A DNA stretch of 22,697 nt from JAHJRJ01 sp037443685 (GTDB lineage Bacteria > Bacteroidota > Ignavibacteria > UBA10030 > BY39): NCBI GenBank assembly GCA_037443685.1, contig JBBINX010000031.1, positions 1-22,697 on the forward strand, given 5' to 3'. A program made the translations under genes and the position numbers. This document shows, piece after piece, positions 1-7,928 of this stretch. The notes below the pieces were generated by a model. It did no database searches. It saw only the letters and a program-made list of their open reading frames with translations, and was not told where the DNA came from. Position 1 is the first letter of the stretch, and every line of letters begins with the position of its first letter.

Positions 1-274
1 GATGAAATTTTATAAGTTCATTTTGCTTATCCAAGAATTCATAAAACTTAGGTGTTTTATTGTGGTTGAGAATTGTGGCTGACTTACCAATCTTTCGGAG
101 GAACTGGGCAAGGGCAAGCTCACAGCCGAGGCTATCGCCATCGGGGTTGACGTGTGAGGTTATTACGAAATTAGTATGATTTTGAATTATTTTCTTCACC
201 TTCACACTCTCAAATTTGAGTTCTGGAAATGGAGGGAAATGTTTTCCGATCGAATTTGTAGTCTCAATTGTCAT
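1..274 (-). CDS. DHH-family phosphoesterase (NrnA-like oligoribonuclease/pAp phosphatase), 5' part only
   Basis: Reading the minus strand from an ATG at 274-272 gives 91 codons without a stop, running off the left edge of the window. About 40 residues in is SHVNPDGDSLG, the first metal-binding motif of the DHH superfamily (the usual form is SHxxPDGDxxGS). It is followed by the helix ELALAQFLRKIGK and by a YEFLD segment, as in NrnA/RecJ-like nano-RNases. NrnA-type proteins degrade 2-5 nt RNA and can dephosphorylate pAp in the cytoplasm; that role is taken from the family. The later DHH and DHHA1 motifs lie outside the window, so a RecJ relative is not excluded. No clear Shine-Dalgarno site precedes the start. 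A TATATTTG box on the minus strand (292-285) resembles a Bacteroidota -7 element but would leave an almost leaderless transcript. The gene diverges from the tRNA. Confidence 0.82.
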   Translation of the reverse strand, partial: MTIETTNSIGKHFPPFPELKFESVKVKKIIQNHTNFVITSHVNPDGDSLGCELALAQFLRKIGKSATILNHNKTPKFYEFLDKQNELIKFH

Positions 275-374
275 ATTTTTATAACAAATATAATTATTTT
301 ATTTGTTAAAAACAGATATTTTTTGTAATTTGAATCGTTAAAAAAATCCCGCAATTTTATGAGTTGTGGGGATG

Positions 375-416
375 ATTAATTGTCGATTGGTAATTGCTAA
401 TAGTCAATTGCTGATT
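375..416. repeat. degenerate heptanucleotide tandem array
   Basis: Six consecutive 7-bp units fit the loose pattern GYYRATT, for example GTCGATT at 382-388, GTCAATT at 403-409 and GCTGATT at 410-416. The first unit (ATTAATT) and the fourth (GCTAATA) are the most diverged. The array sits between the divergent DHH gene and the tRNA gene. The rest of 275-450 is very AT-rich and shows no convincing ORF or canonical -35/-10 promoter. A second heptamer array lies at 21199-21240. Confidence 0.6.
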
Positions 417-450
417 AACCAGTAGTTATTAATCATAGACTATGTAGTAT

Positions 451-524
451 GCGCCCGTAGCTCAGTTGGATAGAGCGACAGCCTCCGGAGCTGTAGGCCG
501 CGCGTTCGAATCGCGCCGGGCGTA
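451..524 (+). tRNA. tRNA-Arg (anticodon CCG)
   Basis: A full cloverleaf can be drawn by eye. The acceptor stem is 451-457 with 517-523, ending in a G-U pair at 1:72. The D stem is GCTC 460-463 with GAGC 473-476. The anticodon stem is 478-482 with 490-494 around loop CTCCGGA, so the anticodon is CCG at 485-487. The T stem is 500-504 with 512-516 around TTCGAAT. The discriminator base is A524. CCA is not encoded, so it must be added after transcription. It reads the Arg codon CGG. Confidence 0.95.
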
Positions 525-530
525 CTTTTA

Positions 531-579
531 ATCCGACAAGGCTTATCGACTATTGGCTAAGATAAGTCTTTTATCGGAT
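531..579 (+). terminator. hairpin behind tRNA-Arg, possible terminator
   Basis: An imperfect inverted repeat starts 7 bases after the tRNA. ATCCGA at 531-536 pairs with TCGGAT at 574-579, and CTTATC at 542-547 pairs with GATAAG at 561-566. A small internal loop lies between the two helices and the apical loop is 548-560. No run of T follows, so this is not a textbook intrinsic terminator; it could also be a processing or stabilising structure. It separates the tRNA from the TPR gene. Confidence 0.4.
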
Positions 580-632
580 ATAGAAATATTTATTAAACCA
601 AAAAATCATAATTAACTGAAAAGGATAGAAGG

Positions 633-1322
633 ATGCTTAAACCTAAAAAGAAAATAACTAGAAAAGAGATGAAAGTTGACCCTTTAATTTTGACCTATAC
701 AAAGGTAACAAATTTCTACTACAATAATAAAAAGTACATCTCGTACGCAACTACAGGTTTAATAGTTATTATAATCGCCGTAATATTTTATCTTAATAAC
801 GCACGAAAGAATAATGAAATTGCCGCATCTGAATTAGGAAAGATATTTAATTTCTATGATAAAAACGACTATCATTCAGCTATTGATGGTCAACCCCAGA
901 AAGGAATAAAAGGTTTGAAGAGTATCGTGGAAGAATATGGTAGTTCTAACTCTGGAAAATTAGCCCGCTACTACTTAGCGAACTCGTATTATATGATAGG
1001 TGAAACAGATCAGGCACTCAAGGAGTTTAGCAAACTTAGCTTGAGTGATCGATCGCTTCAAGCTTCTGCTTATGCTGGTGAAGCTGCTTGCCACGAAAGA
1101 AAAGGCAATAATTTAGAAGCAGCAAAGTATTATCACAAAGCTGCTAACGAGGTATTAGATCAGTCTCGAACTCCAGGATACTTGAATTTGGCAGCAAAAA
1201 ATTACGGGACTGCGGGAGAGAAAACAAAAGCAATCGATATTTTTAAACGAATTAAAAATGAATATCCGAATCATCCTGCTGCTCGTGAGGTTGATCGGTT
1301 TATTGCCTTATATTCGTACTAA
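633..1322 (+). CDS. membrane-anchored tetratricopeptide-repeat protein
   Basis: The protein has 229 residues. A basic N-terminus (residues 1-35) is followed by one hydrophobic segment at about 36-55, then a soluble C-terminal part. This suggests a single-pass inner-membrane protein with the C-terminal part outside, by the positive-inside rule. Roughly three TPR-like helical hairpins can be seen at about 107-140, 145-175 and 181-214, for example ARYYLANSYYMIGETDQALK and NYGTAGEKTKAIDIFKRI, ending with the YPNHPAAREV motif common at the end of such repeats. The layout recalls YfgM/BamD-like periplasmic scaffold proteins, but no specific partner can be named. AAAGGA lies upstream of the ATG; an alternative start at residue 13 would still precede the membrane segment. 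A 34-46 bp gap separates it from the MATE gene. Confidence 0.75.
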   Translation: MLKPKKKITRKEMKVDPLILTYTKVTNFYYNNKKYISYATTGLIVIIIAVIFYLNNARKNNEIAASELGKIFNFYDKNDYHSAIDGQPQKGIKGLKSIVEEYGSSNSGKLARYYLANSYYMIGETDQALKEFSKLSLSDRSLQASAYAGEAACHERKGNNLEAAKYYHKAANEVLDQSRTPGYLNLAAKNYGTAGEKTKAIDIFKRIKNEYPNHPAAREVDRFIALYSY

Positions 1323-1368
1323 ATCAATTTTCTAAAAATATTAGACATCTTTTCGGTTGAATAACCGT

Positions 1369-2718
1369 ATGAAGTTAATTCCCGATAAAATAATATTTTC
1401 CGATATAATGGTTATCGCAGTACCAATCGTAGGGGGTTTATTTACACAAATGATCTTATCATTGATAGATACCGCAATGGTGGGAAGATTGGAAAATTCA
1501 ACAATCGCTTTAGCGGCACTGGGTATCGCTTTTTTAGCATCCTGGACAGTTACAAGTTTTTTCTCTAGTATGAGTACGGGTACACACGTCCTTATTGCGA
1601 GAAGACAAGGCGGTGGAGATGTAACAGGTGTAGCGGATGTCCTTAATAATTCATTAACTCTTTCTGTTACGTTGGGAGTATTATGTGCTGTAATCGGTTA
1701 TTCTTACGCATATGAGATAATGGATTTCTTTTCTAAAGATGCTTTTGTGGCTAAGGAAGGTGCGGAATATTTAAGTTACCGTTTTTTAGGATTACCTTTC
1801 TTTTTAATGATAGTTACTTATCGAGCTTTTTTCTACGGTATTGGTCATACAAAAATTTTTTTTTGGTCAGCAATAATAGTTATGATCGTACACATTATTA
1901 GTAACTTTTTATTTATCTATGGTAATTTGGGATTTCCGAAAATGGGTTTGGCGGGTGCTGGTATCTCATCATTTTTTAGTATGGTCATCGGTTGGTTATT
2001 TTTCTTTATTGTAACATTTCTAAAACAATATCGAATTACATACGGTTACTTTAAGCGATTTCATATTTCAAAAGAAATAATTTTTCAAATACTTAAAATA
2101 TCAATGCCGGTTTCGCTACAAAATATTCTGATTTTGTTGGGATTTTTAATTTTTATAGCTGTTGCGGGTATTATTGGCACTTCAGAACAAGCTGCAAGTC
2201 AGATTGTTACGAGCGCATTGTTTATTTGTTTTATTCCGTGTTTCGGTTTGGGGGTGGCTGCTCAAACTTTGGTAGGACAATCTTTAGGCAGAAAAAATCC
2301 TTTACGTGCTCAAATTTACGGATTCGAATCAGCAAAATTGGGTACTCTCTTTGCAATATTCATAGGAATATTATTCAACGGTTGTCCAGATGTAGTTTTA
2401 AGGTTTATTACAAATAACAACGAATTAATTAATTTGGCTAGGCCTCTATTGCGTATTGCCGGTATCGCTCAAATATTTTATGGCGGCGGAATCATACTCG
2501 CTAACGCTCTGCAAGCAGCCGGAGCTACAGTTTATGTCATGGTTGTAGAAGTTGTTACCCACTGGATAATTTTTTTACCTTTAACATATGTATTCGGCAT
2601 TTTGTTGGAAGGTGGAATAATCGGTGCTTGGGGTGCGTTACCTGTTTATGTTTTATTGTTCTTAACTTTTAATTATCTTAAATTCCACTCAAAGAGTTGG
2701 ATGAGTATCAAAATTTAA
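1369..2718 (+). CDS. MATE-family multidrug/metabolite exporter
   Basis: About 450 residues, the normal MATE length, with about 12 hydrophobic segments in two similar halves. The N-terminal part shows the family pattern PIVGGLFTQMILSLIDTAMVG followed by ALAALGIA, and the second half starts around SMPVSLQNILILLG, as in NorM/DinF-type transporters. These export cationic drugs or metabolites across the inner membrane in exchange for Na+ or H+. The substrate cannot be read from the sequence. The ATG at 1369 is chosen as start; an in-frame TTG at 1357 would add four residues, and neither has a clear Shine-Dalgarno site. The next gene starts 3 bp after the stop, so cotranscription with the phosphatase gene is likely, though the link may be positional only. 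Confidence 0.9.
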   Translation: MKLIPDKIIFSDIMVIAVPIVGGLFTQMILSLIDTAMVGRLENSTIALAALGIAFLASWTVTSFFSSMSTGTHVLIARRQGGGDVTGVADVLNNSLTLSVTLGVLCAVIGYSYAYEIMDFFSKDAFVAKEGAEYLSYRFLGLPFFLMIVTYRAFFYGIGHTKIFFWSAIIVMIVHIISNFLFIYGNLGFPKMGLAGAGISSFFSMVIGWLFFFIVTFLKQYRITYGYFKRFHISKEIIFQILKISMPVSLQNILILLGFLIFIAVAGIIGTSEQAASQIVTSALFICFIPCFGLGVAAQTLVGQSLGRKNPLRAQIYGFESAKLGTLFAIFIGILFNGCPDVVLRFITNNNELINLARPLLRIAGIAQIFYGGGIILANALQAAGATVYVMVVEVVTHWIIFLPLTYVFGILLEGGIIGAWGALPVYVLLFLTFNYLKFHSKSWMSIKI

Positions 2719-2721
2719 ACT

Positions 2722-4830
2722 ATGAAGCTTCCGACTCCATATCCGGTTCGAAAACTATTCTATCTGATTACAGGTATAAGTTTCTTAATGTTAGCTCTCC
2801 TCTTGATTATTATTCAAAAGAATATCGAAATGGGAGATTATGCGATAACTCTTTTCAAGGATATTACTATAATCATCGGCTTCATTGCTCTGTTTCTGTT
2901 TATCAAACTTTACTGGAAACGAGAATCTTTTCCGCTCAAGCGATTAGTTGCTATATTGATTCTTACTGTTTTGGTGTTCATCGTATCTTTGCTTATTTCA
3001 CAAATCTTACCGGCTGAATTCGAAATAAAAAGTTTCCAACTTAATCCTATAAATTTTTCCTCAATAATTATTGCTAACGTTCTTAGTGCGGTTCTAGGAG
3101 TTAGCGCTATAATTATTCTTCTCTTGCTCAAGGATGTTATTTTTCATAAACGTCGCAGTTATACAAGTAGGAATTTTTTGTTTTTAATTATTGGGTTAAT
3201 AGCAGCGTCCTTATCTACAGTCGATTTAAATCCGTATGAATCGAGAACGGTCTCATACATTCTATATGTCGTTTTAATTTTGTTAATTTTACTTAATTCC
3301 TTTAGGTTATCATGGATTGTATATCTTTCAAGAAAAGAAAAAATATTAACCATTGTTTATAGTTTATTTTTGTTAGCACTTTTTATTGCCTTGAAATTCA
3401 ATATTTCGGAATCGGCAAATATCGGAAAATATTTGTTGTATTATTCTTTTCCGTTAAAAACTTTTATCGATGGTACATTTTTATTCGGAGCGATTTTTTT
3501 TGGAGTAGCATTAATCGGAACACTATTTCACTTGCCAACCGCTGAAGCTTTCGACAGGAAAAGGAGCGAGGTTTCTTCTCTTCATTATTTAAGCAAACTC
3601 GTAACCCAAGTGTTCGATTTTGAAGAATTAGTGAATTCGGTTACGAGTATGACACTACAAGTGTGTGAAGCAAAATCATCATGGCTCGAAATCATTCAGA
3701 CTACAGCAGAAACTAAAGGATACAATAATGGCTTTATTGATTCAAATTATTCAGTTCAAGTCGTAGCAAATCGAAATATTGCCATCAATGAAATCGAAAA
3801 TTTTATCGCAATACGGAAAGATTTAATCGGCGGAAAAACTCCGATAGTTATTGATAATACTTTTCAAGATAAAAGAACAATGCATATAAAAGACGTTGAT
3901 ATTAAAATTGGTTCGATGTTGGTTGTTCCTTTGATCTCGCATGAACAATTGATCGGAATATTATATACTACTAAAGATATAGAATACGGATTCGACAAGG
4001 AAGATGTGGAGGTTATTTCAGCATTTGCCGACCAAGCAGCGATTGCGATTGATAATTCAAGATTAATCGAGAAGTCATTGGAGCGAGAACGGTTGGTTCG
4101 TGAAATGACTGTTGCACATGAGATGCAGAAAAAACTATTACCTCAAAAATTACCCACTTTAAATCAGATACAGCTTGAAGCCCTATCGACTCCCGCTTTT
4201 GAGGTTGGCGGCGATTATTACGATTTTGTACTACTCGATAATAACAAATTAGCGATCGTCATTGGTGATGTTTCTGGTAAGGGTGTTTCTGCTGCTTTCT
4301 ATATGGCGGAAATGAAAGGTATTTTTCAATCTCTCTGTAATATGTATCCTTCACCTACGGAGTTTATTACAAAAGCGAATCAAGCAATATCTACTAGTAT
4401 CGATAAGCGATCGTTTATAAGTTTGATATACGCTGTCCTCGATTTACAAACAGGTATATTGAAGAGTGCACGCGCCGGACATTGTCCGATTTTAGTAGCT
4501 TCAAAAGATAAAATCTGTTATCTAAGGACTGAAGGAATCGGTATCGGTATGGGTGTATCAACATCATTTGAAAGATACATCAAGGAAGAAGAAACTCAGC
4601 TTCGGTATGGCGATGTTTGCGTATTTTACACTGATGGGATTACCGAAGCTATGTTACCCGAAGGAGACGAATTCGGTTATGCCCGATTGATGGAAGTCGT
4701 CCGGAAAAACTATCATAAATCGGCACTCGATATTCGTGACGAAATAATTCATGCGGTGAATCAACATATGAATAACAAATCGCCTCAAGATGACGTCACG
4801 TTAATAATTTTAAAGTGGTTGAAAAGTTAA
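2722..4830 (+). CDS. membrane GAF-PP2C (SpoIIE/RsbU-type) serine phosphatase
   Basis: The protein has 702 residues. About eight hydrophobic segments fill residues 12-267, a GAF domain spans about 297-447, a short helical linker follows, and a PP2C/SpoIIE phosphatase domain covers about 480-700. The metal-binding acidic residues of the phosphatase are visible: GGDYYD (D498), IGDVSGKG (D516), FYTDGITEA (D638) and QDDVT (D690/D691). The linker VAHEMQKKLLP is typical of RsbU-like switch helices. By family, such enzymes dephosphorylate a STAS anti-sigma antagonist, and a STAS gene follows directly. The membrane part probably senses an envelope or lipid signal and the GAF a small ligand; neither signal is known. 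All catalytic positions appear intact. Confidence 0.93.
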   Translation: MKLPTPYPVRKLFYLITGISFLMLALLLIIIQKNIEMGDYAITLFKDITIIIGFIALFLFIKLYWKRESFPLKRLVAILILTVLVFIVSLLISQILPAEFEIKSFQLNPINFSSIIIANVLSAVLGVSAIIILLLLKDVIFHKRRSYTSRNFLFLIIGLIAASLSTVDLNPYESRTVSYILYVVLILLILLNSFRLSWIVYLSRKEKILTIVYSLFLLALFIALKFNISESANIGKYLLYYSFPLKTFIDGTFLFGAIFFGVALIGTLFHLPTAEAFDRKRSEVSSLHYLSKLVTQVFDFEELVNSVTSMTLQVCEAKSSWLEIIQTTAETKGYNNGFIDSNYSVQVVANRNIAINEIENFIAIRKDLIGGKTPIVIDNTFQDKRTMHIKDVDIKIGSMLVVPLISHEQLIGILYTTKDIEYGFDKEDVEVISAFADQAAIAIDNSRLIEKSLERERLVREMTVAHEMQKKLLPQKLPTLNQIQLEALSTPAFEVGGDYYDFVLLDNNKLAIVIGDVSGKGVSAAFYMAEMKGIFQSLCNMYPSPTEFITKANQAISTSIDKRSFISLIYAVLDLQTGILKSARAGHCPILVASKDKICYLRTEGIGIGMGVSTSFERYIKEEETQLRYGDVCVFYTDGITEAMLPEGDEFGYARLMEVVRKNYHKSALDIRDEIIHAVNQHMNNKSPQDDVTLIILKWLKS

Positions 4831-4848
4831 ATACAAAAGGATTTAGAT

Positions 4849-5199
4849 ATGAGGAATTTCAAAATTAATTTTAGAGAAGGTCCAAACGCTAAGATAGTCG
4901 ACCTAAAAGGTTACCTCGATGCACACACAGCACCGGAGTTAGAAAACGCCTTACTGAAATTAGTGAACAGCAAACAATATAACATCGTCGTGAATTGTAA
5001 AAACCTCTCATACATAAGTAGCGCGGGGTTAGGTGTTTTTATGGCTTATATAGAAGAAGTGCGCAAAAATAAAGGAGATATTAAACTGACTAATATGTCG
5101 CCCAAAATATTTAACGTCTTCGATATTCTTGGCTTTCCGTTGCTATACGAAATATACAACACCGAGATGGAAGCTTTAAAAAAATTCGTAAAACATTGA
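4849..5199 (+). CDS. STAS-domain anti-sigma factor antagonist (SpoIIAA/RsbV-like)
   Basis: A single-domain protein of 116 residues. It shows the STAS pattern VDLKGYLDAHTAPELENAL, then LSYISSAGLGVFM around residues 53-64. Ser58 aligns with the serine phosphorylated by the anti-sigma kinase in RsbV/SpoIIAA; the Asp that precedes it in the Bacillus proteins is Ser57 here, a variant also seen in other STAS proteins. In partner switching, the unphosphorylated form binds the anti-sigma kinase and frees its target. AAAAGGA at 4835-4841 gives a well-spaced ribosome site. Its stop codon overlaps the start of the RsbW-type gene, which suggests translational coupling. Confidence 0.92.
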   Translation: MRNFKINFREGPNAKIVDLKGYLDAHTAPELENALLKLVNSKQYNIVVNCKNLSYISSAGLGVFMAYIEEVRKNKGDIKLTNMSPKIFNVFDILGFPLLYEIYNTEMEALKKFVKH

Positions 5200-5636
5200 G
5201 TAAGAGTACGAAAAATATTAGTAAACAGCTTAAACTAAAAATTTTTAGCAAAACAGAAAGTTTAGTAAAAGTGCGAAATTTTGTGAACAAAGAGGCTCTC
5301 AATTTCGGTTTCGACGAAGATACTGTAAACAAAATTGTATTAGCTGTTGATGAAGCGTGCACGAATATTATCAAACATGCGTATAAGTACATTCCGGATA
5401 AAATTATTGAGATTGAAGTTAAGCCGAACAACGAAAAATTCGAAGTCAAGCTCACTGACTACGGAATTTCTTTTGACCCTGAAGCGATAAAAACTCCCGA
5501 TATTAAATCGTATATAATGAAATATCGAAAAGGTGGCCTAGGTATGTATTTGATAAAATCATTAGTCGATAAAGTAGAATATAATGTAAATCAAACCAAG
5601 TGCAATACAGTCCGGTTAATTAAGTATAAAAATTAA
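5196..5636 (+). CDS. RsbW/SpoIIAB-type anti-sigma serine kinase
   Basis: The protein has 146 residues and a GHKL ATPase fold: N-box DEACTNIIKHAY (E53, N57), G1 box DYGISFDP (D88) and G2 box GGLGMYLI (G113-G116). Proteins of this family bind a sigma factor or another output and phosphorylate their STAS antagonist. The start is a TTG at 5196 that overlaps the TGA of the STAS gene; the first in-frame ATG is far too deep (within YIMKY), so an unusual start is needed. No sigma-factor gene is near, so the final target is unknown. It lies between two PP2C phosphatases that could reverse its action. Confidence 0.9.
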   Translation: MSKSTKNISKQLKLKIFSKTESLVKVRNFVNKEALNFGFDEDTVNKIVLAVDEACTNIIKHAYKYIPDKIIEIEVKPNNEKFEVKLTDYGISFDPEAIKTPDIKSYIMKYRKGGLGMYLIKSLVDKVEYNVNQTKCNTVRLIKYKN

Positions 5637-5643
5637 TCTACAA

Positions 5644-7335
5644 ATGAAGACCTCAATAAATCTATTCGACATAAATTCTCTTTTCGAATTCAGTCGAATC
5701 GTCAATAGTTCTACAGATATAAAATTCATACTTAATCACTTTTTGTTAACTGCTATGGGGAAGTTGTTGTGCTCAAGTGGAATTATTTTATTGAAGAATG
5801 AAGAAAATTCTTATCGAGTGCAGGTTGCGAGAGGATTTACGCTGCACACCCAATCGTTAACTATTAAAAAACCTCCTAAAGGTCTTATATATCTTACTCC
5901 CAAAGAAATTCAACGGGGAAAGTGGGTTAAATTATTGCTTCAAAATAAAATCAATATTTCAATACCATTGATTTCTAAAAACAATATCGTGGGGATTGTA
6001 GGAGTCAGAAGAGTTACGAAGAAAAAATTAAGCAAAGACGAAACTACATACTTCAAATCGTTGGCAAACATCGCTTCTACAGCTATCGAAGAGAAACTGA
6101 ATATAGATAAGCTTAAAAAGATAAACCGGGAATTAGACAGAAAAATTCACGAGTTGAATACTCTGTTCGACTTAAGTAAAGAATTCAACATCGTATTAGA
6201 CCGCGAGAAACTTATAAAAATATTTACTTTATCTCTAATCGGTCAAATTGGCACGTATCAATATGCGATTTGTTTGAAGGATTCAGAAAAGTTGGAAGTA
6301 ATTGCATCGAGATTAAAAAATCCGTTAAACAAACAAATATTAGAATATTTCGGTGAAATCGAAGCACCAACATATATATCTTCGATAAAGCTTTCTAAAA
6401 ATATTAAAAGTCAATTACATGAAATTGGTTTAAAGATTCTTGTTCCTATTCATCTTCATAACAAGGTAAAAGGAATTATTGCGTTAGGAAATAAAATGAA
6501 TAACCAGCTTTATTCACAAAGCGATATGGAATTCTTATATTCATTAGGAAATCTGGCGATTATATCTCTGGAGAATTCACGTTTGTTTGAAGAAGCCATA
6601 GAAAAACAAAAAATGGAAGATGAGCTATTAATTGCAAGGGATATTCAATATGGTTTATTACCAAAAAACCTACCTAAGTTGGATGGCTATGACGTAGCTG
6701 CAATCAATATATCATCGAAACAAGTTGGTGGTGATTATTACGACTTGATAAAATGCAGCGATAGTAAATATATCGTTGCGATAGGCGATGTCTCAGGTAA
6801 AGGAATGCCGGCATCTCTTTTAATGGCTAATTTGCAAGCAATGATAAGAGCTTTAGTGCCGTTCGATATTTCACTTTCTGAGTTGACCAAAAGAGTAAAC
6901 GATTTAATTAACGAAAGTACAGGGAACGACAGGTTTGTAACTTTCTTTTGGGGATGTATTAACACACAAAAGAAAATATTTTCATATGTGAATGCAGGCC
7001 ATAATCCTCCCTTTCTGCTCCACAAAAATGGAACGGTGGAACGTTTACAAAAGGGGGGACTAATTCTAGGAGTTATGAAAGACCTGATGCCGTATGAAGA
7101 AGAAACTGTTAATCTCCAACCTGGCGATATCTTGCTCCTTTTTACAGATGGTGTAAGTGAGGCGATGAATCAGGATGGTATTGAGTTCGGCGAGGAAAAA
7201 ATTCTATCACTCATTAAATCGTATTCGAAAGAATCTGCCAAATACATTCTTGATCGCATCGTGGAAATAGTTAAAAACTACAGTGGTTCGTTCCAGTCGG
7301 ATGACATAACGTTAGTAGTTGTGAAAGTAGTTTGA
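5644..7335 (+). CDS. soluble GAF-GAF-PP2C serine phosphatase
   Basis: The protein has 563 residues and no membrane segment. Two GAF-like domains can be seen at about 10-150 and 172-312, linked by helices at about 150-172 and 312-330. The C-terminal PP2C/SpoIIE domain (about 345-563) has GGDYYD (D364), IGDVSGKG (D382), the VNAGHNPP strand, LFTDGVSEAM (D502) and SDDIT (D553/D554). The switch helix LIARDIQYGLLP is of the RsbU/RsbP type. It probably dephosphorylates the STAS protein encoded two genes upstream, giving a second, cytosolic input beside the membrane phosphatase. Which ligands the GAF domains bind cannot be told. The start ATG lies 7 bp after the RsbW-type gene. Confidence 0.93.
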   Translation: MKTSINLFDINSLFEFSRIVNSSTDIKFILNHFLLTAMGKLLCSSGIILLKNEENSYRVQVARGFTLHTQSLTIKKPPKGLIYLTPKEIQRGKWVKLLLQNKINISIPLISKNNIVGIVGVRRVTKKKLSKDETTYFKSLANIASTAIEEKLNIDKLKKINRELDRKIHELNTLFDLSKEFNIVLDREKLIKIFTLSLIGQIGTYQYAICLKDSEKLEVIASRLKNPLNKQILEYFGEIEAPTYISSIKLSKNIKSQLHEIGLKILVPIHLHNKVKGIIALGNKMNNQLYSQSDMEFLYSLGNLAIISLENSRLFEEAIEKQKMEDELLIARDIQYGLLPKNLPKLDGYDVAAINISSKQVGGDYYDLIKCSDSKYIVAIGDVSGKGMPASLLMANLQAMIRALVPFDISLSELTKRVNDLINESTGNDRFVTFFWGCINTQKKIFSYVNAGHNPPFLLHKNGTVERLQKGGLILGVMKDLMPYEEETVNLQPGDILLLFTDGVSEAMNQDGIEFGEEKILSLIKSYSKESAKYILDRIVEIVKNYSGSFQSDDITLVVVKVV

Positions 7336-7376
7336 TATCACCATGCTTTAATTAATTATAACCTGTTAAAAAAAAT

Positions 7377-7925
7377 ATGACACAGAAAGATGCTTTAAAC
7401 TTAATGCACGAATACACAAAGAACGATGCTTTGCGTAAACATATGTACGCAGTCGAAGCGGCGATGCGAGCATACGCAAAGAAGTTCGGTGAGGACGAAG
7501 AGAAGTGGGGAGTAGTTGGTATTCTGCACGATTTTGATTATGAAATGTATCCAAACATACCCGATCACCCGTTAAAGGGTTCGGAAATATTAAAAGAGAG
7601 GGGAGTATCTGAAGAAATCCGCACTGCAATCCTTGGGCATGCATCATTTACAAATGTTCCACGCGAAACGTTAATGGCTAAAACTCTGTTTGCGGTGGAT
7701 GAATTATGTGGTTTTATAACTGCTTGTGCATTAGTCCGTCCTAATAAAATTTCCGACCTGGAAGCATCATCGGTCAAGAAGAAGATGAAAGATAAGGCAT
7801 TTGCAAAGAATGTAAATAGAGATGAGATTATACAAGGGACAACTGAATTAGGCGTCGAATTGACTGAACACATTAACTTTATTATCAATGCTATGAGATC
7901 GAGAGCTTCTGAATTAGGTTTATAA
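7377..7925 (+). CDS. HD-domain phosphohydrolase (HDIG-type)
   Basis: The protein has 182 residues. Metal-binding positions of the HD superfamily are present: H22 (RKHMYAVE), H51-D52 (GILHDFDYEMYP), H88 (ILGHASF) and D108 (FAVDELCGF). H64 in DHPLKG is also conserved-looking. The AVDELCGFI and ALVRPNK segments and the SVKKKMKDKAFAK helix fit a widespread family of small stand-alone HD proteins with no settled substrate; phosphoesters such as nucleotides are likely. The start is ATG after an A-rich stretch. The next gene, a methyltransferase, begins 3 bp downstream, so the two are probably translated together. Confidence 0.87.
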   Translation: MTQKDALNLMHEYTKNDALRKHMYAVEAAMRAYAKKFGEDEEKWGVVGILHDFDYEMYPNIPDHPLKGSEILKERGVSEEIRTAILGHASFTNVPRETLMAKTLFAVDELCGFITACALVRPNKISDLEASSVKKKMKDKAFAKNVNRDEIIQGTTELGVELTEHINFIINAMRSRASELGL

Positions 7926-7928
7926 AAT

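Noticed and set aside
375..416. CRISPR array near the tRNA
   Set aside because: The units are 7 bp, degenerate and without spacers, so this is a simple tandem array.
451..580. Integration site with an element inserted at tRNA-Arg
   Set aside because: No integrase, no direct repeat of the tRNA 3' end and no foreign-looking genes follow; the next genes are a TPR protein and a MATE exporter.
2226..2417. 63-codon frame within the MATE gene
   Set aside because: It is a shadow of the transporter frame with no ribosome site and a translation that resembles no family.
2697..3017. Plus-strand frame of 106 codons over the MATE/phosphatase junction
   Set aside because: It overlaps the first membrane segments of the phosphatase in another frame, and its translation resembles no family.
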